A stretch of 64,000 bases of DNA, from positions 248,001 to 312,000 of the forward strand of contig NZ_LYPL01000006.1 in NCBI RefSeq assembly GCF_001662075.1, in the 5' to 3' direction. This DNA is from Rhizobium bangladeshense. GTDB lineage: Bacteria > Pseudomonadota > Alphaproteobacteria > Rhizobiales > Rhizobiaceae. The notes below the pieces were generated by a model. The model ran no database searches. It was not told where the DNA came from and saw only the letters and a list, made by a program, of their open reading frames with translations. The position numbers and the translations under genes are program-made. The number at the start of each line of letters is the position of its first letter. Position 1 is the first letter of the stretch. This document shows positions 43,500 through 52,689 of the stretch, in pieces.

Positions 43500-45095
43500 A
43501 TGAAGCATTTTTCGAAAGGCCTGTTCGTCGGCGCCGTCATCGGCGCTCTGGCGATTGCCGCGCCGCTCTCGCATGCCGCTACGCCGAAGGACCAGCTGGT
43601 CATCGGGACATCGCTGGCACAGGTTCTGTCGCTCGATCCGCATCAGGCGACCGAGGGCAAGGCCGTCGAGATCATGTCGAATCTCTATGACCGGCTGGTC
43701 AACAGCACGCCGGATGGCAAGATCGTGCCGCAGCTGGCCGAAAGCTGGAAGGTCGACGACAAGGGCATCACCTTCACGCTGCGCCAAGCGAATTTCGCCT
43801 CCGGCAATCCGGTGACGTCGAAGGACGTCGTCTATTCCATTGGGCGGCTTCTGAAGCTGGATCAGGCCGCTGCCGCCAACCTCAAGCGTATCGGCTATGA
43901 CAAGACCAATGTCGACAAGCTCGTCACGGCAGTCGACGACAAGACGGTGCGCATCGACTTTTCGGGCCAGGTGACGGCCGAGATGCTGCTCTACCGGCTC
44001 GCTGCATCGACCACGAGCGTCGTCGACAGCGTCGAGGTCGAAAAGCATGTCGCCGACAACGACTGGGGAAACGCCTGGATGCGAACGCACTCGGCCGGCT
44101 CCGGTCCGTTCACCCTCAACCGCTGGTCTCCCAACGAGCTCGTGATCCTCGATGCCAATAAGGATTACGTCACTGGCGCTCCGAAGATGAAGCGCGTCAT
44201 CGTCCGGCATGTTCCGGAAAGCCAGGTCGAGCGGCTGATGCTCGAGCGCGGCGACATCGACATCGCCAGCGCCATGACCGCAGCCGATCTCGCGACCTTC
44301 AAGGACAAGCAGGGCTTTACCATCCAGCGCATTCCGACAGGCGGCTTTTACGTGCTGTCGATGAATGCCGGCAACCAGTACCTCTCCAATCCGAAGGTTC
44401 GCGAGGCGATTGCCTATGGCATCGACTATAAGGGCATCGAGAAGACGATCATGGGTCCCTACGGGCGGGCGAGAAACGTTCCCGTTCCTGAGAATTTCGA
44501 ATCTGCGATCCCGAACCCCGACTGGCATCTCGATGTCGAAAAGTCCAAGCAGCTGCTGGCTGAAGCCGGGTTCAAGGATGGCTTCTCGCTGACGCTGAAG
44601 ACGATCGCGCAGACGCCGCGCATCGACCTTGCCACGGCCATCCAGGCGTCGCTTGCCCAGGTCGGTATCAAGGTCGACATCCAGCAGGGCAACGGCTCGG
44701 AAATCATCGCCGCCCATCGCGCCAGGGATTTCGATCTGCTGATCCCGCAGACCAGCGCCTACATGCCGAACGTGCTCGGCTCGATGGAGCAGTTCTCCTC
44801 CAATCCCGACAATTCGAAGGAAGCCAACAATGCCGGCAACTTCGTCTGGCGCTCGGCCTGGGACATTCCCGAACTCACGGCGCTGACGGCGAAGGCATCG
44901 ATGGAGCCGGACGCCAAGAAGCGCGGCGAGCTCTATGTCGAGATGCAGAAGTTGTTCGTCGAACAGAAGCCGGCGGTGCTGCCGATGTTCGAACGCTTCG
45001 AGCCGATCGTCCTGTCGAGCAAGGTTGAGGGATATGTGGGGCACCCGACCCAGCTGACGCGTCTCGAGAACGTCACGAAGTCTGAAGCCCAATAA
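43500..45095 (+). CDS. Peptide/opine-type ABC solute-binding protein (family 5)
   Basis: A 531-residue SBP_bac_5 protein. The signal is MKHFSKGLFVGAVIGALAIA ending in SHA; the mature start is ATPKDQLVIGTSLAQVLSLD. The family pattern is DPHQATEGKAVEIMSNLYDR, then LVNSTPDGKIVPQLAESWKV. The start ATG 43500 has GGGAGGAG upstream. Such proteins carry peptides, opines or oligosaccharides. The uxuA/kdgD neighbours and shared operator suggest a uronate-containing oligosaccharide, but this is inferred. Confidence 0.92.
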   Translation: MKHFSKGLFVGAVIGALAIAAPLSHAATPKDQLVIGTSLAQVLSLDPHQATEGKAVEIMSNLYDRLVNSTPDGKIVPQLAESWKVDDKGITFTLRQANFASGNPVTSKDVVYSIGRLLKLDQAAAANLKRIGYDKTNVDKLVTAVDDKTVRIDFSGQVTAEMLLYRLAASTTSVVDSVEVEKHVADNDWGNAWMRTHSAGSGPFTLNRWSPNELVILDANKDYVTGAPKMKRVIVRHVPESQVERLMLERGDIDIASAMTAADLATFKDKQGFTIQRIPTGGFYVLSMNAGNQYLSNPKVREAIAYGIDYKGIEKTIMGPYGRARNVPVPENFESAIPNPDWHLDVEKSKQLLAEAGFKDGFSLTLKTIAQTPRIDLATAIQASLAQVGIKVDIQQGNGSEIIAAHRARDFDLLIPQTSAYMPNVLGSMEQFSSNPDNSKEANNAGNFVWRSAWDIPELTALTAKASMEPDAKKRGELYVEMQKLFVEQKPAVLPMFERFEPIVLSSKVEGYVGHPTQLTRLENVTKSEAQ

Positions 45096-45115
45096 TACTC
45101 CCGAGGCAGCCGATC

Positions 45116-46144
45116 ATGAAGGAACTCTCCGTAGCCGAATTTGGCCGACGCCTGGCGCATCTGCTCGTCAGCCTGTTCATCCTCCTCTGTGTGACCTTCG
45201 TGATCGGCCGCGTCCTGCCCACGGATCCCGTCGGCGCAATCGTCGGCGAACTCGCCGATCCCGCCGCCTATGCGGCGATGCGAACGCGCCTGGGGCTTGA
45301 TCTGCCGATCTATCAGCAGTTCTTCCTCTATCTGAACGGGCTCGCCCATGGTGATTTCGGCACGGCTGTGCTCACCGGCAATCCCGTCTCTTCGGACCTC
45401 GCTCAGGCCTTTCCCGCGACATTCGAACTTGCGACGCTGGCGGTGATCATTTCGACCTTCGTCGGCGTGCCGCTCGGCCTGGTCGCAGCGCTGTTTCGCG
45501 ACAGCCTGATCGACAAGATCGTCCGGGTTGTCGCCCTCGTTGGTCATTCGATCCCGGTTTTCTGGTTCGGCATCGTCGGGCTCGTGATTTTCTACGCCGG
45601 GCTGAACTGGGTCGGCGGGCCGGGCAGGGTGGACGTGTTCTATGAGGGGCTGGTCACCCCGCAGACCGGCCTGCTGCTGGTCGACAGCCTGCTGCAGGGC
45701 GAGACGGAAATCTTCTGGAATGCGCTCGGTCATATCATCCTGCCGGCCTTCATCCTGGCTTACGCCGCCATAGCCTACATCACCCGCATGACCCGCAGCT
45801 TCACGCTGGAGCAGCTGAGCCAGGATTATGTCATCGCCGCCCGCGCCAAGGGTGTGAGCCCGACCGGCACGGTGCTGCGCCATGTCCTGCCGAATATCGC
45901 AGTGCAGCTGATCACCATCCTTGCCATTTCCTATGGCGGGCTGCTCGAGGGTGCTGTCGTCACCGAGATCGTCTTCTCCTGGCCGGGCATCGGCCAATAT
46001 ATGACGAACGCGCTGATGATCGGCGACATGAACGCCATCGTCGCAGCCACCATCATCGTGGGATTCATCTTCATGTTTTTGAACTTCCTGGCCGACGTCG
46101 CCTACGCCGTGCTCGATCCGCGCATGCGGGAGGCGACCCGATGA
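45116..46144 (+). CDS. Peptide-type ABC permease (DppB/OppB-like)
   Basis: A 342-residue permease with six helices; first helix in LAHLLVSLFILLCVTFVIGR, then the conserved DPVGAIVGEL, LGLDLPIYQQFFLYLNGLAH and GDFGTAV. The EAA region is SQDYVIAARAKGVSPTGTVL followed by RHVLPNIAVQLITILAIS. Standard OppB length. It overlaps the next gene by four bases (ATGA). Confidence 0.93.
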   Translation: MKELSVAEFGRRLAHLLVSLFILLCVTFVIGRVLPTDPVGAIVGELADPAAYAAMRTRLGLDLPIYQQFFLYLNGLAHGDFGTAVLTGNPVSSDLAQAFPATFELATLAVIISTFVGVPLGLVAALFRDSLIDKIVRVVALVGHSIPVFWFGIVGLVIFYAGLNWVGGPGRVDVFYEGLVTPQTGLLLVDSLLQGETEIFWNALGHIILPAFILAYAAIAYITRMTRSFTLEQLSQDYVIAARAKGVSPTGTVLRHVLPNIAVQLITILAISYGGLLEGAVVTEIVFSWPGIGQYMTNALMIGDMNAIVAATIIVGFIFMFLNFLADVAYAVLDPRMREATR

Positions 46145-47043
46145 GCGACGCCGTCCACAGCGAGATCCGGATCCGTCCGCCGAGCATGCCGAGCCGCGTT
46201 GCCGCCTCGTTCGGGCGCGCCGGCCGCAAATTGGCCGATGAGCCGCTCGGTCTTGCCGGCTTCGTCATTCTCGGCCTGCTCTGCATCGTCGCGATTTTCG
46301 CGCCGCTTCTGGCGCCCTACGATCCGGCCATCCAGTCGCTCGGCGATGCCTTGCAGCCCCCCAGCCTCGCGCATCTCGCCGGCACCGACGAATTCGGCCG
46401 CGATATTCTAAGCCGGCTGATCTTCGGCACGCGCATCACCATCCAGACGGTGCTGTCGGTGTCCTTGATCGTCGGGCCGATCGGCCTGCTGATCGGCATC
46501 GTCGCTGGTTTCTTCGGCGGCAATACCGATGCCTTGCTGATGCGCGCTACCGATATCGTGCTCTCCTTTCCCTCGCTGATCCTGGCGCTTGCCTTTGCCG
46601 CCGCGCTCGGCGCCGGTCTCGGCACGGCGATCATCGCCATCTCGCTCACGGCCTGGCCGCCGATTGCAAGGCTTGCCCGCGCCGAAGCGCTGGTCGTCAG
46701 AAATGCCGATTATGTGGTTGCCGCCCGCCTTTACGGCGCTTCGCCGCTGCGCATCCTGCTGCTTTATATCGCGCCCATGTGCATTCCATCGGTGATCGTC
46801 CGTCTGACCCTCAACATGGCCGGCATCATCCTGACGGCTGCCTCGCTCGGCTTCCTTGGCCTCGGCGCTCAGCCGCCGGCGCCGGAATGGGGCGCGATGA
46901 TTTCCAACGGCCGCAAGTTCATGCTCGATTACTGGTGGGTCGCCGTCATGCCCGGTATCGCCATCCTGCTGACGAGCCTTGCCTTCAACATCGCCGGAGA
47001 TGCTCTGCGCGACATTCTGGATCCCCGCCATGCCAGATCGTGA
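46141..47043 (+). CDS. Peptide-type ABC permease (DppC/OppC-like)
   Basis: A 300-residue permease. An N-terminal helix (GLAGFVILGLLCIVAIFAPL) is followed by APYDPAIQSLGDALQPPSLA and the HLAGTDEFGRDILSRLIFGT motif of OppC proteins. The EAA loop is RNADYVVAARLYGASPLRIL. Start ATG 46141 overlaps the dppB-like stop. Ends DILDPRHARS, the usual end of the family. Confidence 0.93.
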   Translation: MSDAVHSEIRIRPPSMPSRVAASFGRAGRKLADEPLGLAGFVILGLLCIVAIFAPLLAPYDPAIQSLGDALQPPSLAHLAGTDEFGRDILSRLIFGTRITIQTVLSVSLIVGPIGLLIGIVAGFFGGNTDALLMRATDIVLSFPSLILALAFAAALGAGLGTAIIAISLTAWPPIARLARAEALVVRNADYVVAARLYGASPLRILLLYIAPMCIPSVIVRLTLNMAGIILTAASLGFLGLGAQPPAPEWGAMISNGRKFMLDYWWVAVMPGIAILLTSLAFNIAGDALRDILDPRHARS

Positions 47044-47044
47044 A

Positions 47045-47905
47045 ATGAAAGATCGTGACATGCAAGATCGTGATCAGCAGCCCGTTCTTTCGGTCAAGGA
47101 GTTGAGCGTCCGTTTCGGGCGCGGTGCCGTGCCCGCCGTCTCCAATGTCAGTTTCGACGTCGGGCGCGAACGTGTCGGCATCGTCGGCGAATCCGGATCC
47201 GGCAAGTCGACCACCGGTCGCGCCGTCATGCGTCTTCTGCCGCCGGCCGCCATCGTCTCCGCCGAGCGCCTGGATCTTGCCGGCAGTTCGCTGCTTGCAA
47301 AGACCGAGCGCCAGATGGGCGCGCTGCGGGGCAAGGACATCGCGCTGATCATGCAGGATCCGCGCTATTCCTTGAATCCGGTGCTGTCGATCGGCAAGCA
47401 GATCGCCGAGGCAGCCCGCCTTCACCTCGGCTTGCGCGGCAAGCCGGCGCAGGATGCCGCGCGCGCCATGCTCGAGCGGGTGCGCATCACCGATCCCGAG
47501 CGGGTCATGGCGCTTTATCCCCATCAGATCTCGGGCGGTATGGGCCAGCGCGTGATGATCGCCATGATGCTGCTGGCGCGGCCGAAGCTCGTCATCGCCG
47601 ACGAACCGACCTCGGCGCTCGATGTCAGCGTGCGAAAGGATGTGCTGCTGCTGCTCGATGAATTGGTGCGCGAGAACAATTCGGGCCTGCTTTTGATCAG
47701 CCACGATATCCGCATGGTCGCGGCCTTCTGCGAGCGCATCATCGTCATGTATGCCGGCCGGATCGTCGAAACGCTGACCAGCCTTGAAGAGGCCCGTCAT
47801 CCCTATACGCGTGGGCTGATAGCAGCGCTGCCCGACCCCAAGAATCCGGTTCACAGGCTTGCGGTTCTCGACCGGGCGAAACTCAATCTGGAGGCGGCGC
47901 AATGA
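47045..47905 (+). CDS. Peptide-type ABC ATPase (DppD/OppD-like)
   Basis: A 286-residue ATPase. Walker A GESGSGKSTTGRAVM, signature ISGGMGQRVMIAMML, Walker B LVIADEPTSALDVSVRKD, switch His in LLISHDIRMVAAF. I took ATG 47045, just after the upstream stop; ATG 47030 and 47060 are also in frame and neither has a clear ribosome-binding site. The tail is shorter than in typical DppD and lacks the four-Cys iron-sulfur end. Confidence 0.9.
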   Translation: MKDRDMQDRDQQPVLSVKELSVRFGRGAVPAVSNVSFDVGRERVGIVGESGSGKSTTGRAVMRLLPPAAIVSAERLDLAGSSLLAKTERQMGALRGKDIALIMQDPRYSLNPVLSIGKQIAEAARLHLGLRGKPAQDAARAMLERVRITDPERVMALYPHQISGGMGQRVMIAMMLLARPKLVIADEPTSALDVSVRKDVLLLLDELVRENNSGLLLISHDIRMVAAFCERIIVMYAGRIVETLTSLEEARHPYTRGLIAALPDPKNPVHRLAVLDRAKLNLEAAQ

Positions 47906-48645
47906 TCGATGTCCGTGATCTCGATGTCGTCTTTTCCTCCGGCAAGAACAGGAATCATGTCGTCAGGGGCATCAGTTTTCAGGTGGGCCAGGGTGAGACG
48001 CTCGGCATCGTCGGCGAGTCCGGCTGCGGCAAATCGACGGTGCTGCGCTGCCTCGCCGGCATGGAGGCTGGTTGGACCGGCCAGATCGAGCTTCGCGGCA
48101 AGCCGATCGGCAAGAAGCGCTCCCGCGAGGAGCTGACCTCGGCCCAGATGGTGTTTCAGGATCCTTACGGCTCCCTGCATCCCCGCCATCGCATCGGCAC
48201 CGCGCTCGCCGAGCCGCTGCGCGCCATGCGCCATTCCGACATCTGGTCGAAGGTCGAAAGGGCGTTGATCCAGGTAGGCCTGCCAGCAAGCTTCGCAAAC
48301 CGTTTCCCGCACGAACTTTCCGGCGGCCAGCGGCAACGCGTAGCGATCGCCCGAGCGCTGATCCTGTCGCCGCCGATCCTGCTGCTCGATGAGCCGACAT
48401 CGGCGCTCGACGTCTCTGTCCAGGCCGAAATCCTCAACCTGCTTGCCGACCAGCGCGAGGAGAAGGGCCTGACCTATCTGCTCGTCAGCCACGATCTCGC
48501 AGTCATCGCCCATATGTGCGACCGGGTGCTGATCATGAAAAACGGCAGCTTCGTCGACGAACTGACCAAGGAGGATCTGCAGGCCGGAACGACGCATGAT
48601 GACTATGCGCGTGAGCTGTTCGAGGCAAGCTTCATGGAAGCTTGA
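47902..48645 (+). CDS. Peptide-type ABC ATPase (DppF/OppF-like)
   Basis: A 247-residue ATPase. Walker A GESGCGKSTVLRCLAGME, signature [15 protein letters not shown], Walker B ILLLDEPTSALDVSVQAE, switch His in LVSHDLAVIAHM. It overlaps the preceding ATPase by four bases (ATGA). It ends the five-gene transporter operon and is followed by a mosaic repeat. Confidence 0.93.
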   Translation: MIDVRDLDVVFSSGKNRNHVVRGISFQVGQGETLGIVGESGCGKSTVLRCLAGMEAGWTGQIELRGKPIGKKRSREELTSAQMVFQDPYGSLHPRHRIGTALAEPLRAMRHSDIWSKVERALIQVGLPASFANRFPHELSGGQRQRVAIARALILSPPILLLDEPTSALDVSVQAEILNLLADQREEKGLTYLLVSHDLAVIAHMCDRVLIMKNGSFVDELTKEDLQAGTTHDDYARELFEASFMEA

Positions 48646-48693
48646 GATCTCTCGACCGCGCCGCCATCGCTGTGCGGGTCGCGCTGGAGGCTG

Positions 48694-48829
48694 CCCCTCA
48701 CCCTAACCCTCTCCCCGTAAACGGGGCGAGGGGAAGTGCCATGCGAGAGGGCGGTATGGGACAGAGAGGTTGCGACATATCCCTTTCGCCCCGCAAGCGG
48801 GGAGAAGGTGCCGGCAGACGGATGAGGGG
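48694..48829. repeat. RIME1-like intergenic mosaic element, copy 2
   Basis: Same design as the element at 40441: CTCTCCCCGTAAACGGGGCG for the first stem, CCCCGCAAGCGGGG with AGAAGG for the second, and outer ends CCCCTCACCCT and GGATGAGGG. It lies between the dppF-like gene and the convergent LacI gene, where transcription from both sides ends. Confidence 0.75.
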
Positions 48830-48859
48830 CTGCTCTCGCCAATCTCTGAGCCTCCATCG

Positions 48860-49915
48860 TCAGCGATCTTCCATTGCGGCATCGACGCGGCGGACAGCCG
48901 CCACACTGCCCCTTTCGACGATATGGCAGGCAAGCTCGACGCGCCGGCGCGGCGCGGCAAGGCCGAGCATCATGTCGCGCAGGAGATCGAGCGCGGTGGC
49001 GCCGAGTTCGCGCATCGGAATATGCACCGTCGAGAGCGGTGGATTGAGAAAGGCCGATTGCGGCAGGTCGTCGATGCCCATGACGGAGACGTCGTGCGGC
49101 ACTGCGTATCCCATGGCCTGCAATCCCTGCACGGCGCCATTGGCGAGGCTGTCGCCCGCCGTCAGGACGGCGGTGAAGGAGAGGCCCTTGTCGCGGACGA
49201 GGCGGGCGATCGCCTCGGCGCCGAGTTCCGGCAGCCAGTCGTCGACCTCGAGCACCAGCTCGGCATCGGCCGACAGCCCGTGATGCAGCAGAGCGTCGCG
49301 CCAGCCCTCCAGGCGTCGCTCGATCGTCCGCCGTCCCGGGCGCAGCATGAAAAGGATCCGTCGATGCCCGGCCCTGATCAGCCGCTCGGCAGCAATGAAG
49401 GCGGCCGAGCGGTTGCAGGGCGTCACGCTCGAAAGCCGCATATAGGGATCGTCGGTATTGACCAGCACGACCGGCTTTCCCAAGCCCGCGGCCGCCGCCA
49501 GCATATCCTCATCGTCGACGGTCAGGATCAGCATGCCGCCAAAGCCAGGATCGTCGCGCATCTCGGCGATGACGCGGGCTTCGTCCGCCTTGTCGGCGAC
49601 CGGGCGCATCGCCATCTCGATGCCAAGGGCGGCCGCGCGCGCATTCAGGCCCTCTAGGACGTAGAGAGTGAACTGGTTGCGGACATAGTCGATCATCGCC
49701 GCGCCGGAGGCGACGAGCATCACCTTCTTGCCGGCGACACTCGCCGGCAGGGCGTAGCTGACCGCGCTCGCCGTTTCCAGCACCAGCTTGCGGATCTCCG
49801 GCCTGACGCCTTTTTCGCCGGCGAGCGCCCGCGACACTGTGCTGATCGATACGCCGCAGCGGGCGGCGATATCGTCTAGGCGTGTGCGCCTCCCTTTTTT
49901 CTGCTCCGCGGACAT
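48860..49915 (-). CDS. LacI-family transcriptional regulator
   Basis: A 351-residue repressor. The helix-turn-helix is RLDDIAARCGVSISTVSRAL, then the hinge; the ligand domain is a periplasmic-binding-protein fold (VMLVASGAAMIDYVRNQFTL, LILTVDDEDMLAAAAGLGKP). GAGG seven bases before ATG 49915 sets the start. It is divergent from the 840-residue protein and the sugar transporter, which it likely controls, with a sugar as inducer. Confidence 0.9.
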   Translation of the reverse strand: MSAEQKKGRRTRLDDIAARCGVSISTVSRALAGEKGVRPEIRKLVLETASAVSYALPASVAGKKVMLVASGAAMIDYVRNQFTLYVLEGLNARAAALGIEMAMRPVADKADEARVIAEMRDDPGFGGMLILTVDDEDMLAAAAGLGKPVVLVNTDDPYMRLSSVTPCNRSAAFIAAERLIRAGHRRILFMLRPGRRTIERRLEGWRDALLHHGLSADAELVLEVDDWLPELGAEAIARLVRDKGLSFTAVLTAGDSLANGAVQGLQAMGYAVPHDVSVMGIDDLPQSAFLNPPLSTVHIPMRELGATALDLLRDMMLGLAAPRRRVELACHIVERGSVAAVRRVDAAMEDR

Positions 49916-49958
49916 GACATTTCCTCGCTCCCACCCCTTTATGCAAAAATCTTTCACG

Positions 49959-49966
49959 TTGCGCAA
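49959..49966. promoter_or_regulatory. Short palindrome, candidate LacI operator
   Basis: TTGCGCAA is a perfect 8-bp palindrome with a central CG, as in many LacI-family operators, in the divergent promoter region between the LacI gene and the 840-residue protein. It is short, so it may be chance. Confidence 0.3.
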
Positions 49967-50101
49967 ATGGAATGCCTATGCACAATTGCCGCCGAGGAGT
50001 CCGTGACACCAGACAGAGCAGGGAGGCTTTGAAGATGCGGCTTGACCGGCATCCATGCGTCGGCATTTTCTCGGAAATCCCAAGACAAGAGCGGATTTGA
50101 G

Positions 50102-52624
50102 ATGGCCGCCGAGCAGCAATCCCATCTCCGCCGCAAGACCGTAAACCAGAGCCCGATCATCTACTGGCAGCTCGGCCATCTCTCGCAGGCGCGCTACGAC
50201 ATCGCCGACCGGCCGATGGAAGGCAGGATGGATCCGTTTTTCTTCGTCACCAAGACGAAGAACTTCATCCCGCACGAATATCCGTGCCGCACCGAGTTCA
50301 AGGCTTCCTTTTCCGGGCAAAAGCCGCAGCCGACCGCCGAATTCGAACCGGTCCGCTGGTGGCTGCCTTTTGCCTCGCCGCGTGTCGATCTCTCCGGCTT
50401 CTGGTTTCGCCCGACACGCATCGGCTGTTGGGCACGTACCTTCCTCGATGCCAGCGCGGCCGGGCCAGCTAACCTCCGCCTGTCGACCTTCGGCGGCGCC
50501 ATTCTCATCGTCAACGGCCGCGAACAGGGTTTCATGGCGCCTTACGAGCGCAATCTGGAAGCCGAGCAGACCTTCGAGGTCGAGCTTGTCGCCGGCCTCA
50601 ACGAGATCCGCGTCTATTTCGACGATCTCGCAGAGCGCGACGCCCGCTTCTATTTCCAGCTGGATTATCTCGACGGGCCGGAAGTCGAAACATCACTTCC
50701 CGTTCCGATCGCCGCCGATGAGGCCGATGGGCTGGAGGCGATCCTCGAAGGCATGCGCTTCGACCGCACCGCCTATCTCGGCGAGGACGTGACGATCCTG
50801 TTTCCCGCGCCGCTGCCGCTGGCGCTGAGCTGCCATGTCGAGATCGAAGGCGACTTCATGTCGACCGAGCGCTTCGACTATGATTTCGCGCTGGAGAAAG
50901 GCGCGACCAAGCTGGAACTCGGTACTTCGGCGCGCATGCCCGCCGATTTCCGCCATTTCCGCATCACCTTCAAAACCGGTACGCTGTCCGTCGCCCGCAC
51001 CCTCGGTGTCGAGATCTGTCATTCCGAACGCCAGGGGCAAGCACCGGCTGCGCTGGCGGACCGCATCGCCGAGGCGCTGGCCGAGGTCGCCGCCCATTCC
51101 GAGCCCGATACCGTCTGCGCTTTCGCCCGTCTGGCGCTGGGGCAGGGCGGCGAGGAGACCGAGGCGATGATTTCAGCCATGCTGCCGGTCGTCGAGGATT
51201 GTCACGACTGCGCCGATTTCGTGCTCGTGCCGCTGCTCTTTGCCTACACGCGTTGGAGCGATCTTCTGTCACCGGAACTGCGCGCCAGGATCGAGCAGGC
51301 GGTTCTCAACTACCGCTACTGGATGGACGAGCCGGGCAACGACGTTCAGTGGTATTTTTCGGAAAACCATGCGCTGCTCTTCCACACCGCCGCCTATCTC
51401 GGCGGCAGGCTTTTTCCCGATGCGGTCTTCACACGTTCAGGCCGCACCGGCGCCGAGCAGATGAAGGTCGGCGAAGAGCGGGTCCGCGCCTGGCTCGATC
51501 ATTTCGAGCGCTGGGAAATGGCCGAGTGGAATTCCGTTCCCTATTTCCCGATCGATCTCAAGGGCCTGACGGCGCTCGCCGCCTGCGCGCCGGATGAGAC
51601 GATCCGCGCCCGCGCCAATGCCAGCATCGTGCGCCTGATGGAGATCGTCGCCCGCTCCGCCCATCACGGCATGCTGACCGGCAGCCAGGGCCGCTCTTAC
51701 GAACATACGTTGCGTCCCGGCCGCTCGGTCGAACTGTCAGGTATCGCCCGCCTGCTCTGGGGGCGCGGCTGGTACGGCCGGCGTGTTCACGCGCTGCCAC
51801 AGCTTGCGGTCTGCATCCGCGACCATGGCCTGCGCTTTCCCGAAGAGCTCGCGGCGATTGCTGCGCACCAGTCCAACGACGCGCAGGAGTGGACCTTCTC
51901 CCAGGGTGAAAACCGCTTCGCTGCCCTCTATCATTACAAGACCCGCGACACCGCGCTCGGCACCATCGCCCATTATCGCCCGGGCGCATGGGGCTATCAG
52001 GAGACGGTGCTGCATCTGCGCCTCGGCGACCGGCCGGAAGCGCAGATCTGGATCAACCATCCCGGCGAAACCATCCAGTTCGGCTACGGCCGGCCGAGCT
52101 TCTGGGGCGGCTGCGGAACGCTTCCGCGCGTACACCAGTATCGCGATCTCGCCATTCTCGATTTCGCCATTCATGAAGGCCAGCCGGATTTCACCCATGC
52201 TTGGTTCCCGCTCGAAGCCTTCGATGAAGCGGCGCTCGACGGCAAGCTGGCGCTTGCCCGCTCCGGCGACGGCCTTGCCATGTTGATCGGAAACGGGCCG
52301 CTGGTGCCCGTGAAGCAGGGTCCGACCACGGATGTCGAGTTGCGGCTTTCCGGCCGCAACGGCCGCTGGATCGTCCGTCTCTCCGATCTCGGTCGCGAAG
52401 GCGGCCTGGACGGCATGCGGGCGCGTTTCGCCGCGCTCTCGGCCCGGCGGGACGGCGAGGGCGCCTTGATCGCCGTCGATCCTGATTATGGCGAGGTCGT
52501 CTTCGACGAGAACGGCACGGTGCGCGCCGAAGGCCGCATTCTTCGTCCCTCGGACTGGTCGGTGCGCGGAGAAGCGGTACATCTTGAGATACCAGGCAGG
52601 CAGCCTCGGCGCGCCGCTTCATAG
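50102..52624 (+). CDS. Large unclassified protein in a sugar ABC operon, possible glycoside-active enzyme
   Basis: An 840-residue protein that I cannot place in a known family. No signal peptide is visible, so it is probably cytosolic. Residues about 25-270 look like a beta-rich, jelly-roll-like region (STFGGAILIVNGREQGFMAP, then LVAGLNEIRVYFDDLAERDA). About 300-600 is an alpha-helical region with NDVQWYFSENHALLFHTAAY and WEMAEWNSVPYFPIDLKGLT, like an (alpha/alpha)n toroid of lyases and hydrolases. The rest is beta-rich (HPGETIQFGYGRPSFWGGCG). I chose ATG 50102; the frame is open to 50042. It is the first gene of a LacI-controlled operon with an ABC transporter, which suggests it cleaves an imported glycoside. 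Confidence 0.75.
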   Translation: MAAEQQSHLRRKTVNQSPIIYWQLGHLSQARYDIADRPMEGRMDPFFFVTKTKNFIPHEYPCRTEFKASFSGQKPQPTAEFEPVRWWLPFASPRVDLSGFWFRPTRIGCWARTFLDASAAGPANLRLSTFGGAILIVNGREQGFMAPYERNLEAEQTFEVELVAGLNEIRVYFDDLAERDARFYFQLDYLDGPEVETSLPVPIAADEADGLEAILEGMRFDRTAYLGEDVTILFPAPLPLALSCHVEIEGDFMSTERFDYDFALEKGATKLELGTSARMPADFRHFRITFKTGTLSVARTLGVEICHSERQGQAPAALADRIAEALAEVAAHSEPDTVCAFARLALGQGGEETEAMISAMLPVVEDCHDCADFVLVPLLFAYTRWSDLLSPELRARIEQAVLNYRYWMDEPGNDVQWYFSENHALLFHTAAYLGGRLFPDAVFTRSGRTGAEQMKVGEERVRAWLDHFERWEMAEWNSVPYFPIDLKGLTALAACAPDETIRARANASIVRLMEIVARSAHHGMLTGSQGRSYEHTLRPGRSVELSGIARLLWGRGWYGRRVHALPQLAVCIRDHGLRFPEELAAIAAHQSNDAQEWTFSQGENRFAALYHYKTRDTALGTIAHYRPGAWGYQETVLHLRLGDRPEAQIWINHPGETIQFGYGRPSFWGGCGTLPRVHQYRDLAILDFAIHEGQPDFTHAWFPLEAFDEAALDGKLALARSGDGLAMLIGNGPLVPVKQGPTTDVELRLSGRNGRWIVRLSDLGREGGLDGMRARFAALSARRDGEGALIAVDPDYGEVVFDENGTVRAEGRILRPSDWSVRGEAVHLEIPGRQPRRAAS

Positions 52625-52689
52625 ACGACATGTCCGGCAGGTGGAGGACCGGCCGGGCAAGGGAATTCATCGGTCAGGAGGAGGAGAAA

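Noticed and set aside
43419..45092. A 557-codon minus-strand frame opposite the solute-binding protein
   Set aside because: It runs across a gene with a clear signal peptide and family pattern; the translation is His/Arg/Asp-rich as expected of antisense reading in high-GC DNA.
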